64,000 nucleotides of DNA, from NCBI RefSeq assembly GCF_006739205.1, contig NZ_AP019720.1, forward strand, positions 868,001-932,000. The letters run 5' to 3'. Below are positions 27,096 through 37,785 of this stretch, one piece after another. Below the pieces are notes generated by a model. It searched no databases. It saw only the letters and a program-made list of their open reading frames with translations, and was not told the DNA's origin. The position numbers and the translations under genes are program-made. The first letter of the stretch is position 1; each line of letters starts with the position of its first letter. This DNA is from Streptococcus mutans (GTDB lineage: Bacteria > Bacillota > Bacilli > Lactobacillales > Streptococcaceae).

Positions 27096-28307
27096 ATGTC
27101 AACTTTTAATCGTATTCATCTTGTTGTTTTAGACTCCGTTGGAATTGGGGCAGCACCCGATGCTAACAATTTCTCTAATGCTGGTGTTCCAGATGGTGCA
27201 TCAGACACACTAGGACACATTTCAAAAACCGTTGGACTTAATGTGCCTAATATGGCTAAAATTGGTTTGGGAAATATCCCCCGTGATACGCCGCTTAAGA
27301 CAGTTCCTGCGGAAAACCATCCAACTGGTTATGTTACAAAATTAGAAGAAGTCTCTTTAGGTAAAGATACGATGACCGGACACTGGGAAATCATGGGACT
27401 TAACATTACTGAACCTTTTGATACCTTCTGGAATGGTTTTCCCGAAGAAATCATCAGCAAAATTGAAAAATTTTCAGGGCGTAAGGTCATTCGTGAAGCT
27501 AATAAACCATACTCTGGTACAGCTGTTATTGATGACTTCGGTCCCCGTCAGATGGAGACTGGTGAATTGATTATCTATACGTCAGCTGACCCTGTTCTGC
27601 AAATTGCAGCACATGAGGATGTGATTCCACTTGATGAACTTTACCGTATTTGTGAATACGCACGCAGCATTACCCTAGAACGTCCAGCTTTGCTTGGTCG
27701 TATCATTGCTCGTCCTTATGTCGGCAAGCCTAGGAATTTCACGCGGACAGCTAATCGTCATGATTATGCCCTATCGCCATTTGCACCAACAGTGTTGAAT
27801 AAGTTAGCGAATGCGGGTGTTTCAACTTATGCTGTCGGTAAAATCAATGATATTTTCAATGGTTCAGGTATTACCAACGATATGGGACACAACAAATCAA
27901 ACAGCCACGGTGTGGACACTTTGATTAAGACAATGGGCTTGTCTGCGTTCACCAAAGGCTTCTCGTTTACCAACTTGGTTGATTTTGATGCCCTTTATGG
28001 TCACCGTCGCAATGCACATGGTTATCGTGATTGTTTGCATGAGTTTGATGAACGCCTTCCAGAAATTATCGTAGCGATGAAAGTAGATGACTTGCTTTTG
28101 ATTACAGCTGACCATGGTAATGACCCAACCTATGCGGGAACGGATCATACACGCGAATATGTTCCGCTTTTAGCTTACAGTCCATCATTTACTGGTAATG
28201 GAGTCCTACCTGTTGGTCATTACGCTGATATTTCAGCAACGATTGCTGATAACTTTGGTGTAGATACAGCTATGATTGGTAAGAGTTTCCTAGATAAATT
28301 AATATAA
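27096..28307 (+). CDS. deoB: Phosphopentomutase
   Basis: Converts (deoxy)ribose 1-phosphate to the 5-phosphate, linking nucleoside phosphorolysis to the pentose pathway. It is 403 residues long, an alkaline-phosphatase-fold enzyme with two-metal motifs: the N-terminal [14 protein letters not shown], the catalytic Thr region [10 protein letters not shown], and the C-terminal [19 protein letters not shown]. Only a weak TTGGA-like site lies before the ATG. It follows rpiA by 54 nt in the same direction. Confidence 0.97.
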   Translation: MSTFNRIHLVVLDSVGIGAAPDANNFSNAGVPDGASDTLGHISKTVGLNVPNMAKIGLGNIPRDTPLKTVPAENHPTGYVTKLEEVSLGKDTMTGHWEIMGLNITEPFDTFWNGFPEEIISKIEKFSGRKVIREANKPYSGTAVIDDFGPRQMETGELIIYTSADPVLQIAAHEDVIPLDELYRICEYARSITLERPALLGRIIARPYVGKPRNFTRTANRHDYALSPFAPTVLNKLANAGVSTYAVGKINDIFNGSGITNDMGHNKSNSHGVDTLIKTMGLSAFTKGFSFTNLVDFDALYGHRRNAHGYRDCLHEFDERLPEIIVAMKVDDLLLITADHGNDPTYAGTDHTREYVPLLAYSPSFTGNGVLPVGHYADISATIADNFGVDTAMIGKSFLDKLI

Positions 28308-28308
28308 G

Positions 28309-28855
28309 ATGGGAAATTATGTCGTCCTCTTAAGAGGTGTCAATGTTGGTGGCAAGAATAAGCTTGTGATGAGCGATCTTCGCCAGCAGGTAACCGATAT
28401 GGGATTTGTCAATGTCAAAACCTATATCAATAGTGGCAATCTCTTCTTTCAGTCGGATTGTCCTCGTGCGAACATCAGTTCTCGGTTTGAACAATTCTTT
28501 GCAGACCATTATCCCTTTGTCTAGTATTTTTCCCTCTTTTTCACAAGAGGAGTACGAGAAAGATTACCAAGAACTGCCTGACTGGTGGCTTCAAGACTTG
28601 GCTCGAAAGGGAGCCCTCTTTTTCACAGAGAAAATGCATAAAAAAAGAGTTATTGAGCGTATCAAATCTTTTTCTCTGAGAGATGAAGTGATTCATTTTG
28701 GAGAATTGTGTATTTACTGGGGCAAATACACAGAGGCGGAGTATCTGAAAACAAGCTACCATAAACAGCTCATCAAAGAAGATTTTTACCGACAGGTAAC
28801 CATTTGAAATAGCAAAACAGCTGAGAGGATTTTAAGTTTATTGAAAAATGGATAA
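28309..28855 (+). pseudogene. DUF1697 gene with three inactivating changes
   Basis: The frame opens NYVVLLRGVNVGGKNK and SDLRQQVTDMGF, the DUF1697 N-terminus, and stops at a TAG (28522-28524) after HYPFV. Another frame then gives SQEEYEKDYQELPDWW and LARKGALFFTEKM to QVTI, followed by TGA, after which the same frame still reads NSKTAERILSLL. The expected sequence is recovered by CAG for TAG, one T fewer in the following T5 run, and CGA for TGA. The gene therefore carries two C-to-T nonsense changes and a +1 frameshift. It lies 1 nt after deoB. The family's function is unknown to me. Confidence 0.8.
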
Positions 28856-29324
28856 TAGAATGAAGTCAGAAGCAATTTTGTCAGTAGATAGGAAGTATCG
28901 TTACGTTCTTACTAGAACATGGGATGAAACTTTGCCTAATATTATGTTTGTTGGGCTAAATCCCTCTACAGCCGATGAAACAACAGATGATCCGACAATT
29001 AGGCGTTGTATCAACTTTGCTAAATCATGGGGATATGGTGGGCTATATATGGTTAATCTTTTTGCTTATCGTAGCACTAATCCCAACAATATACGAATAG
29101 TTGATAACCCTATTGGTGATAATAATGATAGTTATATCTCACATTACGCTAAATTATCAGATAAGGTTGTCGCTTGTTGGGGCAATCGTGGTTCTTACCA
29201 AAAGCGCTCAAAAGAAGTGACCAACTTACTAGAAGAAATATATTGTTTTGGGCAAAATAAGAGTGGCGAACCGAAGCATCCATTTTATTTGAAAAAAGAA
29301 ATTTCACTCATTAAATATAAATAA
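28848..29324 (+). CDS. DUF1643 protein
   Basis: 158-residue protein with the DUF1643 pattern: RYVLTRTWDET, IMFVGLNPSTADETTDDPT, RRCINFAKSWGYGGLYMVNLFAYRST and the late VACWGN. The family has no established activity that I know. The start is uncertain: ATG at 28848 or, four codons on, at 28860; neither has a good ribosome binding site, and the gene overlaps the end of the preceding pseudogene, which may have supplied coupling. It ends 10 nt before punA. Confidence 0.75.
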   Translation: MDNRMKSEAILSVDRKYRYVLTRTWDETLPNIMFVGLNPSTADETTDDPTIRRCINFAKSWGYGGLYMVNLFAYRSTNPNNIRIVDNPIGDNNDSYISHYAKLSDKVVACWGNRGSYQKRSKEVTNLLEEIYCFGQNKSGEPKHPFYLKKEISLIKYK

Positions 29325-29334
29325 AGGAAAAACT

Positions 29335-30144
29335 ATGTCATTACTTAAAAAAATTTATGAAACACGTGATTTTCTAACAGCAAAAGGAGTCCAAAAGCCA
29401 GAATTCGGTCTCATTCTAGGTTCTGGTCTTGGTGAATTAGCTGAAGAAATTGAAAATGCTCTTGTCCTTGACTATGCTGACATCCCTAACTGGGGACGCT
29501 CGACAGTTTCGGGTCATGCTGGTAAACTTATTTATGGTGAATTAGCAGGTCGTAAAGTTTTGGCCTTGCAGGGACGTTTTCATTATTATGAAGGAAATTC
29601 TATGGAGCTTGTAACCTTCCCAATTCGTATTATGAAAGCACTTGGCTGTCAGGGACTTATCGTCACTAATGCGGCTGGCGGAATTGGCTTTGGTCCGGGA
29701 ACTTTAATGGCTATTTCAGATCACATCAATCTGACAGGAGCCAATCCTTTGATGGGGGAAAATCTTGATGATTTTGGATTTCGTTTTCCTGATATGTCCA
29801 ATGCTTATACAGCAGATTATCGTGAGGTTGCTCACCAAGTTGCAGATAAGATTGGGATCAAGTTAGATGAGGGTGTTTACATCGGTGTTTCTGGTCCATC
29901 CTATGAAACGCCTGCTGAAATCCGAGCTTTCAAGACTCTTGGAGCTGATGCAGTTGGTATGTCAACAGTACCAGAAGTTATCGTAGCTGCACATTCAGGT
30001 CTTAAGGTTTTGGGTATTTCTGCCATTACGAACTATGCATCTGGTTTTCAATCGGAACTCAATCATGAAGAAGTTGTTGCAGTGACACAGCAGATAAAAG
30101 AAGATTTTAAGGGACTGGTAAAAGCTATTTTAGTAGAATTATAA
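29335..30144 (+). CDS. punA: Purine-nucleoside phosphorylase, PNP-I type
   Basis: 269-residue trimeric-type phosphorylase (family knowledge) splitting purine nucleosides to base plus ribose 1-phosphate. Signatures are GLILGSGLGELAE, SGHAGKLIYGELAG, LQGRFHYYEGNS, TNAAGGIG and AVGMSTVPEVIVA. An AAAGGAAAA site precedes the ATG. A second, unrelated-fold phosphorylase (deoD) follows about 0.9 kb downstream, so the cluster covers both substrate classes. Confidence 0.94.
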   Translation: MSLLKKIYETRDFLTAKGVQKPEFGLILGSGLGELAEEIENALVLDYADIPNWGRSTVSGHAGKLIYGELAGRKVLALQGRFHYYEGNSMELVTFPIRIMKALGCQGLIVTNAAGGIGFGPGTLMAISDHINLTGANPLMGENLDDFGFRFPDMSNAYTADYREVAHQVADKIGIKLDEGVYIGVSGPSYETPAEIRAFKTLGADAVGMSTVPEVIVAAHSGLKVLGISAITNYASGFQSELNHEEVVAVTQQIKEDFKGLVKAILVEL

Positions 30145-30153
30145 GGAGTCAGT

Positions 30154-30864
30154 ATGAGAATTCATTTTATCCTTCACGAAACATTTGAGGCACCGGGTGC
30201 CTACTTAGCTTGGGCAGCTCTTCGTGGTCACGACGTATCTATGACTAAGGTTTATCGTTATGAAAAGCTTCCTAAAGACATTGATGACTTTGATATGTTA
30301 ATTCTTATGGGAGGACCTCAAAGTCCTTCCAGTACGAAAAAAGAATTTCCTTATTACGACGCCCAAGCAGAAGTTAAATTAATTCAAAAGGCTGCTAAGG
30401 CTGAGAAAATCATTGTTGGCGTCTGTCTGGGTGCTCAATTGATGGGAGTAGCTTATGGTGCAGATTATTTGCATAGTCCTAAAAAAGAAATTGGCAATTA
30501 CTTGATTTCTTTGACAGAAGCTGGGAAAATGGATTCTTATTTAAGCGATTTTTCAGATGACTTGCTTGTTGGTCATTGGCATGGAGATATGCCTGGTTTG
30601 CCAGATAAGGCTCAAGTTTTGGCCATCAGTCAGGGCTGTCCTAGACAAATTATTAAATTTGGTCCTAAGCAATACGCTTTTCAATGTCATTTGGAATTTA
30701 CACCTGAATTGGTCGCTGCCCTAATTGCGCAAGAAGATGATTTGGATACTCAAAGTCAAACAGAAACTTATGTACAGACAGCTGAGGAAATGCAGACCTT
30801 TGATTACTCGTCAATGAATCAAGCCTTGTATTCATTTTTGGATCGACTGACAGAAAGAAAATAA
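30154..30864 (+). CDS. Class I glutamine amidotransferase-like protein
   Basis: 236 residues, GMP-synthase-like GATase domain only. The nucleophile motif is VGVCLGAQLMG, and an LILMGGPQSP oxyanion-type loop lies before it. The His of the triad is in FQCHLEFTPE (HxE). There is no synthetase partner domain, so ammonia acceptor and substrate are unknown; gamma-glutamyl hydrolase-like activity is also possible. Located between two purine phosphorylase genes, 9 nt after punA, which hints at a purine-related role but does not prove one. Confidence 0.82.
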   Translation: MRIHFILHETFEAPGAYLAWAALRGHDVSMTKVYRYEKLPKDIDDFDMLILMGGPQSPSSTKKEFPYYDAQAEVKLIQKAAKAEKIIVGVCLGAQLMGVAYGADYLHSPKKEIGNYLISLTEAGKMDSYLSDFSDDLLVGHWHGDMPGLPDKAQVLAISQGCPRQIIKFGPKQYAFQCHLEFTPELVAALIAQEDDLDTQSQTETYVQTAEEMQTFDYSSMNQALYSFLDRLTERK

Positions 30865-30919
30865 TATGAAGAAATTAAAATGAAAGGAATTGACTCCGTT
30901 TCTGAGTTTTATTCTGAAA

Positions 30920-31067
30920 ATAAAAGAAAGGAAAGAGAGCAGATTTTTTAATTTGAACTCGAGCGGAAAGCTTGGAAAATAGATAAACCTCATGGGAAAT
31001 CAGGCTTTTCCTGCGGTTTCCTAATTTTCAGTCGCTTTCTGGTTGCTCTTCTGTATCATAAATTATG
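30920..31067 (+). repeat. Structured intergenic repeat before deoD
   Basis: Member of the dispersed repeat family: AAAGAAAGGAAAGAGAG, CTCGAGCGGAAAGC, a GGAAATCAGG/CCTGCGGTTTCC hairpin, TTTTCAGTCGCTTTC and the right end CTGTATCATAAATTATG. The last three bases are the deoD start codon. The body is closest to the hisE copy. Confidence 0.7.
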
Positions 31068-31769
31068 TCTATTCATATTGGAGCCCAAGTGGGTCAAATT
31101 GCTGATAAAATTTTACTTCCGGGTGATCCTCTTCGTGCTAAATTCATTGCAGAAAATTTTCTTGAAGATGCGGTATGTTTTAACGAAGTTCGTGGCATGC
31201 TTGGATTTACGGGAATTTATAAAGGTCATCGCGTTTCTGTTATGGGAACTGGCATGGGCATGCCTTCTATCTCAATTTATGTGAATGAGCTCATTCGTTC
31301 TTATGGTGTTAAAAAATTAATTCGTGTTGGAACAGCAGGTTCGCTTAACAAGGATGTCCATGTGCGTGATCTCGTTTTGGCGCAGGCAGCAGGGACAACT
31401 TCCAGCATGATTAAAAACGAATGGCCACAATACGATTTTCCGCAGATTGCTGATTTCTCAATGCTTGATAAGGCTTATCATATTGCTGAGGATATGGAGC
31501 TGACAACACATGTGGGAAGTGTTCTGTCTATTGATGCTTTTTATTCAGATTTTGCTGACAACAATATTAAGCTTGGACAAATTGGGGTTAAAGCCGTTGA
31601 AATGGAAGCGGCAGCTCTTTATTATTTGGCTGCTAAACATGGTGTCCAAGCTTTGGGAATTATGACCATTTCAGACAGTTTAGTTGCTGACGAAGATACA
31701 ACAGCTGAGGAACGCCAAACAACCTTTACTGACATGATGAAGGTAGGTTTAGAAACTTTAATTGCTTAA
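31065..31769 (+). CDS. deoD: Purine-nucleoside phosphorylase, DeoD type
   Basis: 234-residue enzyme of the hexameric NP-II family acting on adenosine as well as inosine and guanosine (family knowledge). Motifs are [49 protein letters not shown] and [10 protein letters not shown]. The ATG is at the edge of an intergenic repeat and has no Shine-Dalgarno sequence. The downstream gene starts 1 nt after its stop. Confidence 0.96.
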   Translation: MSIHIGAQVGQIADKILLPGDPLRAKFIAENFLEDAVCFNEVRGMLGFTGIYKGHRVSVMGTGMGMPSISIYVNELIRSYGVKKLIRVGTAGSLNKDVHVRDLVLAQAAGTTSSMIKNEWPQYDFPQIADFSMLDKAYHIAEDMELTTHVGSVLSIDAFYSDFADNNIKLGQIGVKAVEMEAAALYYLAAKHGVQALGIMTISDSLVADEDTTAEERQTTFTDMMKVGLETLIA

Positions 31770-31770
31770 T

Positions 31771-32538
31771 ATGACTGAACAAGAAACCTTAACTATCCTT
31801 TTGGATGTCTATGCTTATTATCAGGCTTACCAAATTGTAAAAGCCAGTCAGTTTTTTTCAGATGATATTATCTTTCTCTTAGAATTGTTAAAGGAAAGAC
31901 GCGAGCTTAATGTTGATTTTCTCTTTCAGAACCAAGTGCACCTGCAAGAATTGGAACTGACTTATCACATTTCTCTCTTGGATAATGCTTATGAAGAAGA
32001 GCTTTTGGCTAACTATATCATGGATTTAGAAGCCAAGTTGCGCAATGATCATATTATTGATTTTGTCAGAAGTGTCAGTCCCATTTTGTATCGTTTATTG
32101 ATGCGACTGATTCAAAGTCAAGTAGCAGATATTAATGATTATATTTATGATGCTAAAAATGATCAATACGATACTTGGAAGTTTGACAAGATGCATGACT
32201 CTGCCAACCCCTTTGTTCAAAACTTTGTTGCTAAGGGAAGAGACAGCAAGATTACTTCAAGAAGTCTGGCGGATTTTATTCAGTTAACTGATTTGCCTCA
32301 GGCTATTAAAGACAACATTTTGCTTTTAAGAGATTTTGAAAAATCAGTACGAAATCCTCTGGCTCATCTTATCAAACCTTTTGATGAAGAAGAGCTTCAT
32401 CGCACGACAGGCTTTTCTTCCCAAACCTTTTTGGAAAAAATCATTCAATTGGCTGTATTTTCTGGAATTCATTATGATAATGACAAGTTTTATTTTGACA
32501 AAGTGAATGAACTCATTAAGCGTATCTATCAGAATTAG
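31771..32538 (+). CDS. Unrecognised protein with HEPN-like RX4H motif
   Basis: 255 residues with no family I recognise. It is mostly helical by composition. Near the C-terminus it carries RNPLAH (Arg194 to His199), followed by hydrophobic helices ending NELIKRIY. That is the RX4H pattern of HEPN ribonucleases, also seen in the AbiF-like protein of this window (RNICAH). The ATG at 31771 lies directly after the deoD stop (an in-frame TTG at 31762 would overlap deoD), so it is translationally linked to deoD. A nuclease role is inference from one motif. A terminator follows. Confidence 0.7.
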   Translation: MTEQETLTILLDVYAYYQAYQIVKASQFFSDDIIFLLELLKERRELNVDFLFQNQVHLQELELTYHISLLDNAYEEELLANYIMDLEAKLRNDHIIDFVRSVSPILYRLLMRLIQSQVADINDYIYDAKNDQYDTWKFDKMHDSANPFVQNFVAKGRDSKITSRSLADFIQLTDLPQAIKDNILLLRDFEKSVRNPLAHLIKPFDEEELHRTTGFSSQTFLEKIIQLAVFSGIHYDNDKFYFDKVNELIKRIYQN

Positions 32539-32564
32539 CAAATATTCATCAATTTTGTTTATAA

Positions 32565-32598
32565 TAAAAAAGGCAACAGTTGCAGCTGTCGCCTTTTT
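32565..32598. terminator. Bidirectional terminator
   Basis: AAAAAAGGCAACAG and CTGTCGCCTTTTT form the stem around TTGCAG. It ends the deoD unit and the converging LysR gene. Confidence 0.85.
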
Positions 32599-32603
32599 GC
32601 ATA

Positions 32604-33512
32604 CTATTTATCAAATTTAACTTCTTCAAGAAGATAGTCGATAAATTTTTCCCCCATTTTGGAAAGGTTAGCTTTTTCATGCTTAAGGTAAATGATGTCA
32701 ATTTCATCGTCTACTTCAAGCGGAATCGAAACGATATTGTCGCCGTTAAGGTTACTATTTAAAATCCCAGTTGCAATGGTATAGCCGTCAAGTCCAATCA
32801 TCAGATTGAAGAGAGTCGCTCGGTCGGAAACAACAATGGATTTTTTATGAGAAATCTGTGACATAATTTCCTCTGAAAAGTAGAAGGAATTATGGATACC
32901 CTGGTCATAACTGAGATAGGGAAAGTCTTCTAAATCGCTGAGAGATACGGACTGATGTTTGGCTAAAGGATTATCCTTACTGACAAAAATATGGGGATGT
33001 GCTTTGAAAAGGCTGGTATAAGTCAAATGATTGTCATCAAACATTTTGGTGAGAACATCATGATTGTAACTATTTAGGAAAAGCACCCCAATTTCAGAGC
33101 GGAAATTTTTCACGTCGTCAATAATTTCGTAGGTTCTGGTTTCACGTAAAAAAAGTTCATAACGCGTCATATCCGTTTCCTTAAGCAGACTGACAAAGGC
33201 ATTAACCACAAAGGCGTAGTGCTGAGCTGAAACACTAAAAAGTTCACGCGTATGACCTTGGCTTTTATAGCGTTCCTCTAAAAGAGCTGTCTGCTCAACA
33301 ACTTGGCGGGCATAGGATAGGAATTCAACACCATCCTTAGTCAGGGTGATCCCTTTAGGGTTGCGGATAAAGATTTCAATACCCATTTCGCGTTCCAAAT
33401 CACGAACCGCGTTTGAAAGTGAAGGCTGAGTAATAAATAGTTGTTTGGCAGCCTCATTCATGCTGCCAGTTTCGACAATTTTGATAATATAATGTAACTG
33501 TTGAATACGCAT
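32604..33512 (-). CDS. cpsY: LysR-family regulator, CpsY/MetR-like
   Basis: 302-residue LysR-type regulator. The N-terminal helix-turn-helix is about residues 16-35 (SMNEAAKQLFITQPSLSNAV); an effector-binding periplasmic-binding-like domain follows. It resembles streptococcal CpsY/MetR-like regulators, known in related species to control methionine and cysteine supply and surface traits; the symbol is by resemblance. It is divergent from the pyr operon. On its own strand TGCTAAAAT ends 6 nt before the ATG, predicting a leaderless transcript. Confidence 0.85.
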   Translation of the reverse strand: MRIQQLHYIIKIVETGSMNEAAKQLFITQPSLSNAVRDLEREMGIEIFIRNPKGITLTKDGVEFLSYARQVVEQTALLEERYKSQGHTRELFSVSAQHYAFVVNAFVSLLKETDMTRYELFLRETRTYEIIDDVKNFRSEIGVLFLNSYNHDVLTKMFDDNHLTYTSLFKAHPHIFVSKDNPLAKHQSVSLSDLEDFPYLSYDQGIHNSFYFSEEIMSQISHKKSIVVSDRATLFNLMIGLDGYTIATGILNSNLNGDNIVSIPLEVDDEIDIIYLKHEKANLSKMGEKFIDYLLEEVKFDK

Positions 33513-33578
33513 GCCTTTATTTTAGCACAAAATTAGTATTATGAATAGCGTTCCCTTGTGATGATTGCAGACATATAC

Positions 33579-33623
33579 GTCAACTGATTCTTAGTTGACA
33601 TTTTTTTCATTTCAAGCTATAAT
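33579..33623 (+). promoter_or_regulatory. pyr operon promoter with inverted repeat
   Basis: TTGACA (33595-33600) and TATAAT (33618-33623) are 17 bp apart, a consensus promoter. The -35 is overlapped by GTCAACT-N7-AGTTGAC (33579-33599), a 7-bp dyad that could bind a regulator, perhaps the divergently encoded LysR protein; that link is inference. Confidence 0.82.
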
Positions 33624-33640
33624 GTAAAAAATGAATAACC

Positions 33641-33749
33641 TTTAATTTAGTCCAGAGAGGCTGTCAAGGGAAATCAAGATTAACAGGCAGAGGTACAATC
33701 TGCCCACTTTTTTGTGTAACCTTGCCAGTTAGTTGGTAAGGTTTTTTTC
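33641..33749 (+). promoter_or_regulatory. PyrR-dependent attenuator in the pyr leader
   Basis: The leader contains AGTCCAGAGAGGCT (33649-33662), the loop sequence recognised by PyrR with UMP (family knowledge), flanked by CCTT and AAGG arms (anti-antiterminator). A GGCAG/CTGCC hairpin follows, and then a terminator, AACCTTGCC-AGTTAGTT-GGTAAGGTT, with a T7 run ending at 33749. High UMP should favour the terminator and lower pyrK-pyrE expression. Confidence 0.9.
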
Positions 33750-33763
33750 ATAGAAAGGCAGTT

Positions 33764-34540
33764 ATGATTTTAAAAGAAAGTCTAACGGTAGTTAGTCAAC
33801 GTGAAATTGCTCCTCGTATTTTTGAAATGGTTTTAAAGGGTGATATGGTTGCGCAAATGCAGGCCGGTCAGTTCTTACATATTCGTGTTCCTGATGCTAG
33901 TAAACTCTTGCGCCGACCAATTTCCATAGCTGACATTAACAAAGAAGCTCAAGAAGCTATCATTATTTACCGTATTGAAGGTAGGGGAACGGCTATCTTT
34001 TCTCAACTTAAAGCAGGAGATAAGCTTGATTGTTTAGGTCCTCAAGGCAATGGCTTTGACCTTTCTGTCATTGATAAAGGTCAAAAGGCTTTGATTATTG
34101 GCGGTGGTATTGGTGTTCCGCCTTTATTGGAAGTGGCTAAGCAACTTTGCAAAAAAGGCGTGGAAGCCTATGCTGTTTTGGGCTTTGCCAACAAAGATGT
34201 GGTGATTTTGGAAGAAAAGATGTCTCAATATGCGACTGTTGTGGTAACAACAGATGATGGTTCTTACGGTCAAAAGGGTTATGTATCAACGGTCGTTGAT
34301 AATTTGGATTTTCTTGCTGACGCCATCTATGCTTGCGGCGCACCTGGAATGCTTAAATATGTTGATAAGAAATTTGAAAAGCACCCGCATGCTTATTTAT
34401 CAACAGAGGAACGGATGGCTTGCGGTATGGGAGCATGTTATGCCTGCGTCGTTCATGTCAAAGGTCAAGAAGATGCTCAAAACCTGCGTGTTTGTGAAGA
34501 TGGGCCTATATTTGAAACTGGTCAGATTATTCTAGATTAG
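33764..34540 (+). CDS. pyrK: Dihydroorotate dehydrogenase, electron transfer subunit
   Basis: 258-residue iron-sulfur flavoprotein passing electrons from dihydroorotate dehydrogenase B to NAD. FAD-binding N-terminal half (RRPISIADI), nucleotide-binding GGGIGVPPLLEVA, and a C-terminal 2Fe-2S cluster held by Cys220, Cys225, Cys228 and Cys244 (CGMGACYAC...CEDGP). It is the first gene after the PyrR attenuator, with an AAAGG site 5 to 6 nt before the ATG. Its partner pyrD follows after 9 nt. Confidence 0.96.
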   Translation: MILKESLTVVSQREIAPRIFEMVLKGDMVAQMQAGQFLHIRVPDASKLLRRPISIADINKEAQEAIIIYRIEGRGTAIFSQLKAGDKLDCLGPQGNGFDLSVIDKGQKALIIGGGIGVPPLLEVAKQLCKKGVEAYAVLGFANKDVVILEEKMSQYATVVVTTDDGSYGQKGYVSTVVDNLDFLADAIYACGAPGMLKYVDKKFEKHPHAYLSTEERMACGMGACYACVVHVKGQEDAQNLRVCEDGPIFETGQIILD

Positions 34541-36164
<1,624 letters not shown>

Positions 36165-36264
36165 GGAGACTTATCAAGTAGGAATTAGTAAAAAATTACT
36201 AAAGGAATGAAATTGAAAGTTCTTGGTTTTATTGGTAGAACTGAAGAAATAAAGGAGAATAATT

Positions 36265-36894
36265 ATGACATTAGCAAAAGACATTGCTCGTGATTTACTA
36301 GATATCAAGGCCGTATATCTTAAGCCAGAAGAACCTTTTACTTGGGCATCTGGCATTAAATCACCCATTTACACAGACAATCGCATCACGCTTTCTTATC
36401 CTGAAACACGTACTTTGATTGAAAATGGTTTTGTGGAAACCATCAAGGAAGCATTTCCTGAGGTAGAAGTTATTGCAGGAACAGCAACAGCAGGGATTCC
36501 TCATGGTGCTATTATTGCAGATAAGATGAATTTACCCTTTGCTTATATTCGCAGCAAACCAAAAGATCATGGTGCAGGTAATCAAATTGAAGGTCGTGTG
36601 ACTAAGGGACAAAAAATGGTCATCATTGAAGATTTGATTTCAACAGGTGGCTCTGTACTGGATGCCGTGGCAGCTGCGCAACGTGAAGGTGCTGACGTGC
36701 TTGGTGTGGTTGCCATTTTTACCTACGAATTACCAAAAGCAACAGCCAATTTTGAAAAGGCTAGTGTGAAATTGGTGACTTTGTCAAACTACAGCGAACT
36801 GATTAAAGTTGCTAAGGTACAAGGCTATATTGATGCAGACGGTTTAACCCTGCTCAAGAAATTTAAAGAAAACCAAGAGACTTGGCAAGACTAA
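36265..36894 (+). CDS. pyrE: Orotate phosphoribosyltransferase
   Basis: Joins orotate and PRPP to OMP. 209 residues, with the PRPP-binding motif [17 protein letters not shown] and the loop [13 protein letters not shown]. An AAAGGAGAA site precedes the ATG. It follows pyrF by 100 nt with no evident terminator, so it is the last gene of the pyr operon. The early enzymes (carbamoyl-phosphate synthase, pyrB) are not here, while pyrC lies at 42 kb. Confidence 0.96.
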   Translation: MTLAKDIARDLLDIKAVYLKPEEPFTWASGIKSPIYTDNRITLSYPETRTLIENGFVETIKEAFPEVEVIAGTATAGIPHGAIIADKMNLPFAYIRSKPKDHGAGNQIEGRVTKGQKMVIIEDLISTGGSVLDAVAAAQREGADVLGVVAIFTYELPKATANFEKASVKLVTLSNYSELIKVAKVQGYIDADGLTLLKKFKENQETWQD

Positions 36895-36979
36895 AATAAT
36901 ATCAAAAAGGTAGGACATTATAGATGGAATTTTCCCTTTTTCTTATTTGAGTAATAATCTAAAAGTGCCATTAAAACGT

Positions 36980-37097
36980 TAATAAACTGAACACGGCTAC
37001 GACACTGTGCAAAAAGATAAAGACTGCCTAGATGCTGGTGCATCTTCGTCAGCTTTCCTATTTTGCGGTGTGTCGTTTTACGCCTTTGTATCTTAAT
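36980..37097 (+). repeat. Structured intergenic repeat before the PEBP gene
   Basis: Right-hand portion of the repeat family: AACTGAACACGGC, then AAAAAGATAAAGACTGCC, a GATGC-TGGT-GCATC tip, CTTCGTCAGCTTTCCTATTTT and the right end CCTTTGTATCTTAATA. The left hairpin arm is missing. Unlike other copies it ends before a normal AAAGGAGG site, about 14 nt short of the next ATG. Confidence 0.75.
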
Positions 37098-37111
37098 AAA
37101 GGAGGTTTCTG

Positions 37112-37612
37112 ATGAAAATTCATGTGCCATTTAAAAATCATATTATCCCTGATGCTTATGCTAAAAAAGCAAGTGAAACTAATAAAGGTTATGCTGTTAA
37201 ATCTTTTCCTTTTGAAATTGTAGACATTCCAGAGAATGCTAAAACCTTAGCTTGGACTTTGGTAGATTATGATTCTATTCCTGTTTGCGGTTTTGCCTAT
37301 ATTCATTGGACTGTTGCTAATGTACCAACAGATGTCACTGTTATTTCAGAGGATTTTGCAAGACAAGATCAAAAGCATTTAAAGGGGAAAAACAGTCTGG
37401 TCAGCAAGTTCCTAACAACTGATTATTCTGATATGTACGATGGTTACCTTGGCCCTTATCCGCCAGACAAAGATCATCACTATACCCTTACTGTCTATGC
37501 GCTTGATGATGACTTATCTCTTAATGCGGGTTTCTATCTTAATGAACTCTTACATGCAATTGAAGGTCATGTAATTGCCCAAGCTCAAATGGATTTGGTG
37601 GGCAGAGCATAA
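37112..37612 (+). CDS. YbhB/YbcL-like PEBP family protein
   Basis: 166-residue phosphatidylethanolamine-binding-protein-like (Raf kinase inhibitor-like) protein. Family features are LAWTLVDYDSIPVCGFAYIHW, YLGPYPPDKDHHYTLTVYAL and the helical end ELLHAIEGHVIAQAQ. The bacterial role is not established. An AAAGGAGG site fixes the ATG at 37112. Confidence 0.85.
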   Translation: MKIHVPFKNHIIPDAYAKKASETNKGYAVKSFPFEIVDIPENAKTLAWTLVDYDSIPVCGFAYIHWTVANVPTDVTVISEDFARQDQKHLKGKNSLVSKFLTTDYSDMYDGYLGPYPPDKDHHYTLTVYALDDDLSLNAGFYLNELLHAIEGHVIAQAQMDLVGRA

Positions 37613-37627
37613 TCAAGGAGACATCTT

Positions 37628-37726
37628 ATGACTGTCAAGGTTTAAATCTGTGTCAATGCAGATGGACCACAGTTTCTAAAAAGTTTATGGAAGGTCAAAA
37701 GCTTGGACAGATTGAAAAGAAGATAA
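37628..37726 (+). pseudogene. Vestigial short coding remnant
   Basis: A good AAGGAGA site precedes ATG ACT GTC AAG GTT TAA, a 5-codon ORF, after which scattered frames read short pieces such as KKFMEGQKLGQ before stops. It looks like the start of a lost gene rather than a working one. I cannot identify the ancestor. Confidence 0.3.
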
Positions 37727-37759
37727 AGAGGCTAAGGATGTGACCTTAACCTCTCTTTT
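37727..37759 (+). terminator. Terminator
   Basis: AGAGGCTAAGG and CCTTAACCTCT pair with one mismatch around a 6-nt loop and are followed by CTTTT. It ends the PEBP unit before the MmcQ-like gene. Confidence 0.65.
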
Positions 37760-37785
37760 GCTATTTAATCAAGGAGGTGCTTGGT

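Noticed and set aside
28406..28807. 133-codon frame taken as an independent gene
   Set aside because: Only its C-terminal two thirds resemble anything; they complete the broken DUF1697 gene, so it is part of that pseudogene.
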